DNA of 64,000 bases, from positions 1 through 64,000 of the forward strand of contig JAXBDG010000005.1 in assembly GCA_036320915.1 (NCBI GenBank). Direction: 5' to 3'. Every line of letters starts with the position of its first letter. Position 1 is the first letter of the stretch. Source of the stretch: Linnemannia elongata. Lineage: Eukaryota; Mortierellomycota; Mortierellomycetes; Mortierellales; Mortierellaceae. The notes beneath the pieces were generated by a model. That model had not been told where the DNA came from and searched no databases. It saw only the letters and a list, made by a program, of their open reading frames with translations. The position numbers were made by a program, and so were the translations under genes. Below, in pieces: positions 32,501 to 43,705 of the stretch.

Positions 32501-35191
32501 TTGTAATCTCTTTATGACATAGAACATGCTTCTATGTACTAGGTTTACTGTGCAAGACTACACAAGGTGTCGAGATACTTGAAGATTATGGCTGGCAGGG
32601 CATCTTGCACTTGGACCGTACGCCTCGAGGTCTGTGCTTGCCTAAGGATCTTGGCCGATTTTTGGAGGTATTTGACCACCCTATGACGTTTTGGTACTCT
32701 GACTGCTACCTGTAACTGAAGATTACCATGCTAAAACGATGCTAACTTTTTATGATATCATTTCGCTTGCTGGTATAGGTGCCGCGGTGGGCATTGTTCA
32801 AGGAAGATATACCCAAGCTAGTGCTACCGTTGACGACAGAAGGAAACGCTGTGGAGAAGGAGATTCTACGAGCGACTGGAGAACTCGGCAACCATATCCT
32901 CACCAACGGCGCGTCCAAAAACCTAGCAAAAATCAAATCGGAGCATCCAAATGCCTTCACCAGTATTACATTGTACACCAGCGTTCTCGACATGCTGGCA
33001 CACTATCACTTCAGGTTGCCCGTTCGCCGATTCATCCTGGGACTCTTTGACATCAAGTTTGAGAGCACGCAGTGGGATCGTTTGGATGGATTTGGAGAGG
33101 CTATTGTAGAGTCAAAGGCGAAAACCGGAACACCTTCAGGAGCTTCTTCTTCGACGGTATTCACCTTTGGCAAGCGGAGTGCCAGCACTAGCGCTGTATC
33201 TGGTACGACGACTCCGTATGGAATGCCATCAGGATCATCACACTACTCATCAGAAGCGAGGTCGGCTGCGGCGGTCAATCGGCGTGTCATGACCACACCC
33301 TTGCTCTCCCACAGAAACTCGGAGGGTGGATCCTCGCAGATTTGCCAACGCCTAGAGGATTCGCCCATTGGAATGCAGTCGTCACCTCCACCTGCCAACG
33401 ACACGGGATTGTTCAAAGGAACTCTAGCCGAACGGAAGCTCAGACAGCCGCCACTGCCCATCAGTACTTCAGCATTGCTCTCGAGTCCTGGACGAGTGGG
33501 GGGTACTTACCAGAGCGGGGTGACATCGCCCATCTCGGTCGACTCACCCATCGCACAGGAGCAGCAACAACGAGATGAACCGGTTACGGTATCCAGCCCA
33601 TCCGCCAAAGCCCCTGACACTCCTGAACCTCCTCAGGAGACGGATCGTACGATGGCATCGGTCTCCAAGGCGCTTTTGCGTCTGGACACTTCTCTCTCAA
33701 CAGCAACAGTAGGTCGAACAGAGTCTCATGAGCTATCACCTGAGTTGGCGCTCTTGTCCGTAAAGTCCGATTCTCCACGGACGCCTTTGGATGCCTTGTT
33801 ACCACAAGCACTGGTCGAGGCTCATACAAACGGGGGACCACTCTCGGGGGGATTGGAGCAACCTTCGCCAGTTGTTGCTCTTGGTTCGCCCATGTACACC
33901 CCATCACTCCCTCCACCGCCTCCACCACGCCCACCGCCTCATGCCTATGAGATTCTTTATACCAACAAGCCTTACCACAAGAATTTCGCCAAGGAAGCAG
34001 GACTTGCCCCACTGCCACCTAGAGTCAAGACCATGATGTTTGCCGTAGAAGAGGACGACAAGGAAGACAGGAAACGGTGGCCTGCATTGGGAGGATCGTT
34101 ACAGGAAAATCCATTACCACCGACAGCGACCCCTCCACCGACGAACAGTCGGCATGGTGCGACCAAAGTTGTGATTGGATTCAACCCACCGCCTCCTCCT
34201 CCCAAGGCTCTGCCCAACTTTGCCAATTTCATGAGCTCCAGACCACGCCGGCAGTACAATGCTGCTATTTTGGCCGCCCACTCTGCCAACACCAACAGCA
34301 GTACCAGTAGCAGTACTCCTGCATCGAGTAACCCACCAGCGACTTCTACCGCTACGACCACGACCACCACTAGTGGGATGCATGCACCATTGCCCGACTT
34401 TTCACACTTGCCGCAGACTCGGAGGAAACGACCACCGTTGGCTCCGCTCTTGGCAGGCAGGATCCAAGCTCCAGTGGCGATCAAATCAACTGTTCCCAGT
34501 CGGTCACGGTCTTCCACCTTGACGGGGATTCTGGAAGGTGTTCCTGACGAGACTACCTCAGAGGAGTTCAGGAAGGCGGCTGGTGATCAGCCTACAAACC
34601 ATGTTGCACTTGGTTCACCTTTGATGCAGGATGGTGGTGCCGAATGGTCGTCGTCGCCAGGTGGTGGTGGGCCTGGGCGTACCACGCCATCATCTCCATT
34701 GTTCGTCAAGGACAACCAGGCGCTTTCGAGTAGGTCCAGAGCGGGTTCGATGACAGAGAACGGATATGGATCCACAGCGTCTGTTATTCGTCACCACCAG
34801 GGGATGATGGGATCGTCACCCGATTTGCGTCAAGAGAATGGAGCTCGGTCTCCTCCAGGAGGGTTCCTCCCACCTCCACCAGCTCTGATGCCTCTTACAG
34901 GAGCGGCTCCCAAGCCACGCAGACTCAGTGATGTACAAGCATCCAGCAGAATTGGAGGGATCACATCTTCAGGAGGGTTGAAGAACGATATTAGTAATTC
35001 ACGAGGGACAATAGGAGGAGGAGGGGGAGGTTCGAAATCTGCGCAGAGCAGTCCTCGACTTGGAAGTGTCCCCTTCCCAAGACCGCCTCCTGTCCTGGCA
35101 AACGTCGATTCCTCCTTCCAGCGCATGTCGCCTCTATCTAACGTCCTTCCACCGTCGCAGGTGATTGCTCCTACTACTACTACTACTCCTC

Positions 35192-35223
<32 letters not shown>

Positions 35224-35448
35224 ATGATTGCTCATTCTCCATCCAACAATGGCAGTAGTCCCCTTGCTCTTCCTCGGACAGCAGCAGCAACAACGACATC
35301 GAACACAACGACAACAACAACGGCAACGACCCATTCTTCTTCAGAGTTGAGGGAGGGTGATTCCCATAACGATGGCAGCAGTAGCCCGGCGTCGGCGGCA
35401 ACCGCCACGATCCAAAAATCTGCGACCATTGGCCTTGGTCTCAGCTGA
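26520..35448 (+). CDS. RICTOR: Rictor homologue, TOR complex 2 subunit
   Basis: Twenty-six exons give a 2036-residue frame: 26520-26723, 26888-26914, 27271-27315, 27439-27462, 27561-27711, 27820-27930, 28028-28190, 28275-28406, 28511-28698, 28804-28970, 29084-29272, 29369-29450, 29543-29661, 29763-30037, 30156-30258, 30365-30544, 30623-30754, 30844-30959, 31061-31165, 31264-31411, 31531-31755, 31838-31959, 32064-32244, 32335-32441, 32523-32667 and 32779-35448. An acidic, coiled N-terminus is followed by armadillo-like helices (RICTOR N and M regions) and the conserved segment YVLGLLCKTTQGVEILEDYGW-like at 32530-32595. Rictor is the scaffold of TORC2, which phosphorylates AGC kinases at the plasma membrane. 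The last exon encodes about 130 structured residues, then some 750 disordered Pro/Ser/Thr-rich residues with poly-Ala and poly-Thr runs. The last part is lineage-specific. It converges on EFR3 with 227 bp between stops. Confidence 0.92.
35163..35222 (+). repeat. Coding trinucleotide runs (ACT and GCT) in the Rictor tail
   Basis: Five ACT-type codons (poly-Thr) are followed by CCT (Pro) and about ten GCT codons (poly-Ala). They are in frame within the disordered C-terminal exon and are likely length-variable. Confidence 0.85.
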
Positions 35449-35675
35449 GAAAGACAATAACCCTACATTTTGCATTGTATGCACCCTTTTGATATACATG
35501 TACAACCCCCCCCCCCCCCAATAAACGAAGCAAAACACACAGTTTTTCAAGAGAAAAATTGGAGCAAGAAAGATTGAGAAGGGTTTATTAAGGAGGGTGT
35601 AGAAGAAGTGGCGGTGGTTATAAGGGAGAAAGGGAGGTAGGAAAAAGAGCGTAGGATGTAGTACTGGACGAAAGC

Positions 35676-38600
35676 TTAGTAAGGAGGTGTCACGAGAGAG
35701 TGTTGTTTGGTGGAAGGCACATTGACCTGAATCGTATTCAATAGATCCGCCAGATCAGGACGTGATGCTGCAAGATTAGAAGCAATCGAGACACTTGACC
35801 CGGGAATACCCAGGGGCAATTTCGTCCGCGACACGCCGGGTGTATGTGTCGACAAAGCATAGAAGGACTTCAAAGCCGGTGACGCACTGACTCGTCCATC
35901 TCCGCCTGTGACAGTGACAATAGTTCCACCAGCCTCGTTCAAGGCCTCGGACGAGGCCATAGGTGTCGCTGCAAGGGCAGCTTTGAGGTTGTCGACACCG
36001 ATTGCCCTATGAGAGAGCGCGCTCTCACTCCGGTTATAGACTCCATTGACAAAGCTGCCGTCGCGGGTCACCTGTGCAGAGTCTTTGAGGCCACCCTTAG
36101 AAGCATCCTCAGCAATAGAGCCCATATCGACTGAAGACGACGACGACAGGGGCGTGATCTTTGGTAACGCCCAATCCTCCATCAGTCGTGACACACGGAT
36201 CCTGCTATCGATGCTACGGTTCACGTGGTGACCAGGCAGACCACGGTTTCCATGCAGAGGGGGAGGGAACAATCCACTTCCAAGGTCTTGGCTGGCTGAC
36301 TGAAGTGTCGTCATGTTGGACTGGCTCTCGGGGGTGAAGGCAAGACTGAACCGATCGGCGCCTGCTCTGAAGCGGTCCGAGACTGTGGTCAATAGAGTGA
36401 CCAAATGGTCGCGGGCAAGAGGATGGGTCAAGATGGGCGACAGGGGCTCCGAGGGCGTCTCCCATTGATGTCCTGTTGTCCGGGTAAGCGACTCTTGGTT
36501 CTCATAGTAGATTGGGATCCATTGCGACTCGTTCTCGCGCGAGCTCTGGATGTTGTCCAAATACTCCAAAGGCTCCGTCATCCCGTAGCTCCCGAGCGCC
36601 TTTTGGAAATAAATCACCATCACCGTCGCTAGGGCTCGCTTGCGCTCTACCAGATGAGGTTCCTGGGGCTCACCCTCGAGAGGCTCCTGCAAACACCAAT
36701 CCTGGAGCGAGAATAGAACAGGTACTACGCGCATGAACTCGTCATCTTGGAAATGTGTGAACAGGGCTCGGAGAATACCATAAATGGCCGCCATGTCTGT
36801 GGGTGTTGCTGTAGGAAGGCGGGCATAGGTGTGCAGGGCCTGGTGAGTGGCAGCGCGGAAGTAGAGGTCTCCCGAGATGGCAGCAACAGGTGAGCCCAAA
36901 CCAGAATCTTGCCCGTGGCTATCATCGTCAGTGGCCAGGAAGGTGATGAGTGCCTGTGCGAAGGCAGCACGGACGCCGACATTCTCGTCCAACAAGAGTC
37001 CAAGACAGGGTGTCAACAGATCGGTGGAGATGTCGATCGCATGGAATCCTGCTTCCCGACGTCCGTGGTCCTTGCTCATCTTAATCACTGCGGTCAAGCA
37101 CCTCAACAGGGCCTTGCGGTACTCGACTGTGGGGACACCGTCGATTGTTTCTGGTTGGGGGATGGCGCCAATCTTGAACGACAGTTTGCCGACGATGTGC
37201 GAAATAATATGAGGCACCTGGTTGGCGTAATATATGTGGGTTGCCAGGCCACCTAAGAAGGTATTCAAAAGAAAGGGGGTAAGATAAGTTGTCAGCTGGC
37301 AGTATCACCTCAACATGTTTGATATACTTATACAACATATGACAAGGGAGCATACCGACACTCCTGACAAGTCCGTCTTGGATGAGGGTCTCGAGAACAA
37401 GCTGCTGACTGGTTTCGCCCTCCTTGCTCAGGTTGGCTGACCTGGACAATGACTTGACGAGGCCTGTCAAGAGAGAATTCAGTACCTCCAAGACAGGCAT
37501 CCCAATAAGTTTCAAAGGCGACACCAACACAGCCTCCAAAGTGGAAACAAGAGTTGCCTTCTTTTGTAGCCTCAGAGTCCAATCCGAAGTCGTCTCGTCC
37601 ACGCTCTCCTTGAGTGACAGGATCTCGTTGACGACCATATAGCGGAACTGGGCCAGGATGGCGTTCAAGATGGCCTTGATGATTCCGACGCCAAAACTGG
37701 CAGGCCACCAGATACTGTGCTCGTCCAGGTATTCAAACGTGGGTCGGAGAACAAGTTTGACGTTGCTGCCGTTGGGTGTTTTGAAAAGGGCGTTTAGACA
37801 TTTTAATGCCTCGGCAGTAACATCCTCGTCTGTCACCTCGATCTCGGGGTGAAGAGTTCCTTGGATTGAAGATGATGGACGAGGAGAAGCTGATACAGTT
37901 TCTTTGCCCTCTTCCAGTGGCACCTGCAATCCATCCTTGGTGTCGATCAAACTTTCGAGAATCGGGGGTAGAACCAGACTCAACTGTGCTTTAGGGTCGC
38001 AAGCATAGAGCGCCGTCGAAGATACCACACCCTTCATCGCGCTTAGTCCCTCCATCCTGTACCTATTTTATTTTAGAGAACTGCGTATTAGTTTATATTG
38101 CTTGATGAACACGTTCTTTGTATTGAATGAGTTGAAATGCCATTGATCCTTTCTTTTATCCAAACATTGGAGCTGGTTGTGGACAACCTTTGTGCTAGAT
38201 CATGTTTTGTTCTTTTACTTCTCACGCACCCTCACCATACATTAATCGTTCTCTTGTGTTACTGCAATTCAACTTACCGGTTGGTGTTTTCACCTTGAAG
38301 GGTGGCAATAAAGGAGAAGCGGGCAACGACACGATCATAGATAACCTTGAACTCATGGTCAACGCCAAGAGTAGACCCATCATGGGCCGAGCAAAAAGTA
38401 GAAAAGACGATCTGGCAGTGGCGAACGATATCAAAGTCTGAAATGTCGACGAGGAGGGTATCGAGGATGACGGCAATATTTTTGGAAAAGATGTTCAAGT
38501 GAGCTTTGCTGGAGAGCAAAAGGCTTTTGATAATCTCGAGAGAACAATGGACATCGCTATGGGCATTCAAAGGAAGGAAATGCGGAGCAAAAATTACAAG

Positions 38601-39884
38601 ATTGCGAGAGAAAGAGAGAGATTGTGTGTAAATGTTAGTCGGATGTTGAGCATGGATGGATAGAGAGAGGAAGGTAAGCGTAAACACAAGGGTAGGAGGG
38701 AAGCCGTTGATTTGATCTCTTTTTTTTTCCCAATTCCCCTTATTTTGTGTCGAAAACCTTCTTTTGCGCTAGTCGTTCATGTAAATGAAGGTACTAAAAG
38801 ACCGTAAATTATGATAAATTGGATGATGGGTGTGGATGGTTATGTTTCCCCCCCTCACCTCCCCTCCCCTCCAATGGACGATAGTTTGAAATGTGCAAAG
38901 AAAAGTAAATGTCGGAATGTATATTGGCGAACAGATCAAACAAGAGAAAAGGGCTCTTGGTTCCTGTTGGCCTATTCGGTTCGGTGTTGTTGATGCTGTT
39001 GCTATTGTTTTTTGCTCGTTGTTTGTGGAGGAGAAAGAGCGATAGAGAGACAGAGAGAAGGGAGCGACGAGCAAGAAGTGGAAGAATGTCGAGGAGAACG
39101 ACTGCTGTGTGTCGAGTGGTGTGAACAAATCCAAATTGGTTGTGCAAGGCTCTCAGGATACAAAGACTTAAAAAAAGAGAAGTTGGTATTCTGCTGAATT
39201 ATCAGCTGAACAGCCAAAAGTATGAAAACGAGAAAGATTCTTTAAACCGGGACGGAGCTTGGATGCCAGCTCTGACCACACATACACAGTTGGACGGTAT
39301 ACACATCCATGTACAGCCCCGCTCTCAAATGTCATTTTGTATCATTTTTTTGCCTTTAGAATGAATGAATGAATGAATGAATGTGCATTGAGAAGCATTG
39401 TAATTACGATTGCAATATGATAACGAAACGATTATTCATGATAAAGGGAAGGGAGAACAACAAAAAGAATAGCAGTAGCAATTGAACCATTGATAACCAT
39501 TGAAAACACTTACGAGAGGCGCTTTTTACGGTAGTCGCGAGCAACTCGGCGCTCGAGAAAGTTGCCGACCTTGGAGAGCTTGGCGGGTTTGGCGGTTGCG
39601 TAGTAGACCAGGTATGACAGCTCGCTTGACCTTGGTCCTTTCTCGTCTGGGCGGGTAGGGTAGCAGTTGTTGATGAGCGAGGCGTGCTTGACGTATCTGG
39701 TGGGGATGAGCGACGAGTGGGTTGCGTTGGCATGAGCATGAGGGACAGGGGGCACAACAGGAGAAGAAGAAGTAAGAATAGTGCCGTTAGGACCATGGAG
39801 AGATGAGGCCGAGATGGAAGCAGCACGAGATCTCGTCGAGGGTGGGGGAGGGGTAGGAGGAGCGACCGACGAAGCAGAAGTCAT
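35676..39884 (-). CDS. EFR3: EFR3 homologue, plasma-membrane anchor of the PI4-kinase complex
   Basis: Four exons (39884-39514, 38556-38278, 38062-37356, 37252-35676) encode 977 residues in frame. After a ~55-residue Ser/Pro/Thr-rich leader comes the family signature: KHASLINNCYP, then PRSSELSYLVYYA and PAKLSKVGNFLERRV. HEAT-like helical repeats follow (SLEIIKSLL, YRMEGLSAMKGVV). The C-terminal third is poorly conserved and Ser-rich. EFR3 recruits the PI4-kinase Stt4 with its partner Ypp1/TTC7 to the plasma membrane to make PI4P. The first intron is long for this locus (957 nt). The exon 2 donor at 38277 (GTAAGT) was chosen over a GTGAAA alternative because only it keeps the frame. Its neighbour Rictor also works at the plasma membrane, but the genes are convergent and separately expressed. 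Confidence 0.9.
39360..39383. repeat. GAAT tetranucleotide microsatellite in EFR3 intron 1
   Basis: About five to six tandem copies of ATGA/GAAT. It is intronic with respect to EFR3. A similar array lies at 41063-41092. Confidence 0.85.
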
Positions 39885-40249
39885 CTCGATGGTAAGAAGG
39901 GAAGGGATGAGGTGGAGACAAGGGAAAGCAGAGGCAGAGGAAAAGGAGAGGAGAGAAGGCGAGCGGGTGAAGAGTATAGAAAGGTATAGAAGAGAAGAAG
40001 AGAGAAAAGAGAAGAAGAAGGGAAAGTGCAGAAGTCGAAGGGAAAGAGAGAAGGGGTGATGAAGATGGAGATGAAATAGTAAGAGAAAGAGAGATGAAGG
40101 GAAGGGAAGAGGTGAAGAAGACAAAAGAGAAGAGATGAAGATGACAAGAGAAGAGATTAAGACAAGAAGGGAAGGAGGCGATGGCAACCAGAGGAGGTGA
40201 GAGAGTGGAGGTGGTGTCAAGGCAAGAAGAGGAAAAACTCAAGACTCAA

Positions 40250-40259
40250 GAGAGAGAGA

Positions 40260-40349
<90 letters not shown>
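40250..40349. repeat. GA dinucleotide microsatellite, about 100 bp
   Basis: Nearly uninterrupted AG repeats with one GGG interruption near 40262. It lies 366 bp upstream of the EFR3 start codon. Confidence 0.95.
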
Positions 40350-40352
<3 letters not shown>

Positions 40353-41817
40353 GTAGAGCCCTGGTGGAGGCGAAAGAGGACAGATCGTATTATTGTACAA
40401 AAGTATTAGTAGTCCAACGGACAAGAGAGAGACAACAATACTCCTGCAAGGGTATATGTATGGAAGGGTGGAAAGGGGGGTAATGTATGTATGGCATGTT
40501 CACATCCACACCACACGTACACATAGTGTCATACACACATATTTGAACATATGAGAAGAAGAAGAGACACATGCCCAGACTGCAATAATAAGGTTGGCTG
40601 TTGGTGTAGCTGCTGGTTTGTTGTTTGTTGTTGCAGTTGCTGGTTTGTTGTTCTTATTGTAGCTGCTGCTGCTGTTGTTGCTGTTGTCGGGTATGACATG
40701 CAAACAACCAAACAAACAAACACCTTCCCTTGAATTCATTTGGTATTTGCTGGTGGTTGTTGATCAAAATCCACCTTGTGGTCTGCTACCCGTGCTCAGC
40801 CTCGTGTGTTTGAACTGACTCGCTCCGTGATGGATAGGAATAAAGAGGAGAGAAAGAGAGAGTGGGAAGGTGGTTGTTCGTGACATGGCACACCTTGAAT
40901 AAAAAGGGGGGACAAGAAGAGGAACACAGCAGGGTCACAGTTACAACTGACAAAGCTGACAGCAACGTGTGAGAAAAAAAAATAAAAAAAATAAAAAAAA
41001 GGGTCATTACACCTTGTGGGGTGACATTAAGTAAAGTTGTAGTAAAAACGGAAAAGGAATAAATGAACGAATGAATGAATGAATGAATGAATGGTGGGTG
41101 AATGTAGAAAGTAAAAGTGCAAAATAACCAGTGCTGGTTTATTACCTGCAGCAGCAGACCATGGCGGAGTATGGCGGAGGGGGGTGAAGTGCAGTGGGTT
41201 GTGGTCAGTCTGAAGGAGGAGGAGGAGGGTGTGTATGTAGGTATGTGAGAATGTGCAAGGGACAAAGAGAGGGTTGTGCAGTTGTGATCCTGACTGGGTC
41301 GGTTGGTGAGTATGTATGGGAGGGTGAGTGTGTGAAGAAAAAAAAATAAAAAAAAAAGCGAAAGAGACCTGTCTGTCAAGAGTAAAGAGAGAGAGAAGGC
41401 GTGTGTTGGTTGTATTTTGGTTGTGTTGGTTGTTGAGGTGTGAAGGGTGTAAAGAGTAATGAAGCAAGAAGAAAGAAAAAAAGAAGAAAAAGAAGAAAGA
41501 AAAGGGCAATGAGGAGATGGAATGGAGTGAGGAGAGGAGAGGAGAGGAGAGGAGAGGAGAGGATCAAAAGGGAAGGGAAAAAAAGAACAATGTGAAGGTG
41601 ACGCGAGGCAGTGACGAGAAGAGTGAATGACGAAAAAGAGAGGGAAACAACTCGTTTTATACGCGGGAAATAGTGTGAAGCAAAAAAGGGTGACCGTTGG
41701 CGTGCGTTCTCTCTCTCATAAGACACACACCGAGTGCTTCTCAATCTACCTGTTCCCTTCCTGTCCTTGCTGTTCTCCCAATGTTTTCTTTTTGTTCCTT
41801 GGTTGCCAGGCTGGATA

Positions 41818-41820
<3 letters not shown>

Positions 41821-41877
<57 letters not shown>
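41821..41877. repeat. Poly-T tract of 57 bases
   Basis: An unbroken T-run. Its true length in the genome is uncertain because such homopolymers are prone to assembly error. Confidence 0.95.
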
Positions 41878-41878
<1 letters not shown>

Positions 41879-41913
41879 GCTATTCATTCTGTTCTTGACC
41901 GCACCCAACCTTG

Positions 41914-41944
<31 letters not shown>
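41914..41944. repeat. TTTC tetranucleotide microsatellite
   Basis: Seven to eight tandem TTTC units shortly downstream of the poly-T tract. Confidence 0.9.
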
Positions 41945-41945
<1 letters not shown>

Positions 41946-43705
41946 GCGCGCTCTTCTTTTTTCCGTTCTTTTTCCTTGACATCATGAAGGTGAAGGTGCG
42001 AATGAGAATGAGTCACGTGGATCACTGGTCTGTGCTCGCCTTTTGTTTGATACGATCAATCAATGATCCATGATCACCGTTTCATCTCCTTCTTCATATC
42101 ATCTATTCGCCCTTATTAAATAAATTGAGGTACTGTGGTTGTTTCATGGTACCAATGTCTTACTGTTTAATTAACACATTAACGTAAGTTACATATAGAA
42201 GAAGAAAGCAAAAATATAGAAAGACATTCTCGAACACAATACGCGTTCCCCTACTACTTATTTATCATCTACATTTCCTTCTTTTTTCCCTCCACCGTTA
42301 TTGCTGTTGTTGCTGTAGTCAGTCCTGAGGTGAAGAAAACAGGAATGAAGCTAGAGGGAACGGGCTATAGGAAATTGAGACTGCCGAGTACTGATGTACG
42401 ATATCCTGGCACCGGTATTCTTGCGTAGCTTCGTCGAGGAAAAAGTCGAACGAGATTGGAACAGAGCCTGCCTTAGAACATTCAATCTGAGTACTGTCAA
42501 GGCTGGCAGGACCACCCATCCTCGTTTCCAACCTGGATTGTTGAAGAAGGGACCCCAAATATTCTATTCGATCCATCATGAGATTCTTCAACGTGTTGTA
42601 AAAAGGTGAAGACAATATCATCTACATCACTAAATCATTTCTTATAGAAGGGGCGGTGCTTGGGAAAAATGAGAAGGCAGGGTCCATGTGTCCACAAACA
42701 AAACAAACAACACCTAACAAACAAACAAACAACATCCATTGAAAAAAAAAAAGAGAGCAGGATTATATTGATCCCCCTTCCTGTGTCTTTTTATACTCGA
42801 CTCGGACACGTTCCCCTCGTTGTCACCCTTTTCTGCTTCGATTTGGTTTTCTTCACCTCTACAACTCTTACAGATCCCTTTTTCGAATCCCCATCACTCT
42901 TCGCTTTAATACTCGGTGTTCATTGCATTGCAATCATCGCGCTCATCTGGGTCCATCCTCTCAGAATCTGTCCCAAATTCAACATCTCAGTCTCACGACA
43001 AGACCAACACCACCACCATCAACAACAACAAAGACACAATCAACCCATTCACATTCTCCGCACCTCAACAACTGCTCCTCGTCTCACGAACCAATAATCC
43101 CCAAACGTTCTCAACCCCTGTTCGACCAAAATAACATTCAACAACACCGACGCTGGTTTAAAAAGCACACCCTAGACCAGGATAAGAAAAAGCACGGGCG
43201 TCAACTCCAATAGTACGTTTTTGGATAAGCACCGAGTTAACTAAGAAAGTTCTTAGCCAGACAAATAGCAACTGGTCCTCATACGGACCACTTCTCACTC
43301 TTATCTTCCTTTTCTCTTTTAGACATTCCACAGTAGTGCTCTACCAACAACCTCAAAATTGGGTAACTGCCAACATCCGAACCAACTCTAAAGTCCCCCC
43401 TTTGCTTTATATTTGTGTAAGAATCCTGCAACTGTTGAGTCTCTCTTGCGGGGGTAGTAAATGCATCCGAAGACAGAAAAAGTAACTTTTTTCTTAACAT
43501 TGCTTCTTTCTCACAGCTGTCCTCGTTTTCCTCACCTGCGATACCCGTCGATCTCATCGACCAAATTCAAAGCACTTACGCAAAACAATAAGGTAAAGAC
43601 ATGATGCATGCATTATTCGTCGACTTCCTCATTTTATTCCTGCTTGGAAGCAACATAGTGGCTAACAGTACCCTTTCTTGTAACTAATCTGTTAGTACTC
43701 TTACA

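Larger units (their letters stand above)
39885..43705. other. 3.8-kb low-complexity spacer between EFR3 and the NACHT receptor
   Basis: Both flanking genes point outward, so their promoters lie here. The sequence is dominated by purine-rich tracts and microsatellites: GA (40250-40349), AAT-G (41063-41092), GGAGA (41529-41561), poly-T (41821-41877) and TTTC (41914-41944). None of the open frames looks like a protein. A GTAAAG donor at about 43591 and a TAACTAATCTGTTAG branch/acceptor ending at 43695 suggest a 5' leader intron just before the receptor start. Confidence 0.6.

Noticed and set aside
39361..41092. Possible CRISPR-like array from the regularly spaced GAAT units
   Set aside because: The units are simple tandem microsatellites without spacers, in a eukaryotic genome.
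42319..42621. 100-residue minus-strand open frame in the spacer
   Set aside because: No recognisable motif, no supporting splice context and surrounded by low-complexity sequence; too weak to call a gene.
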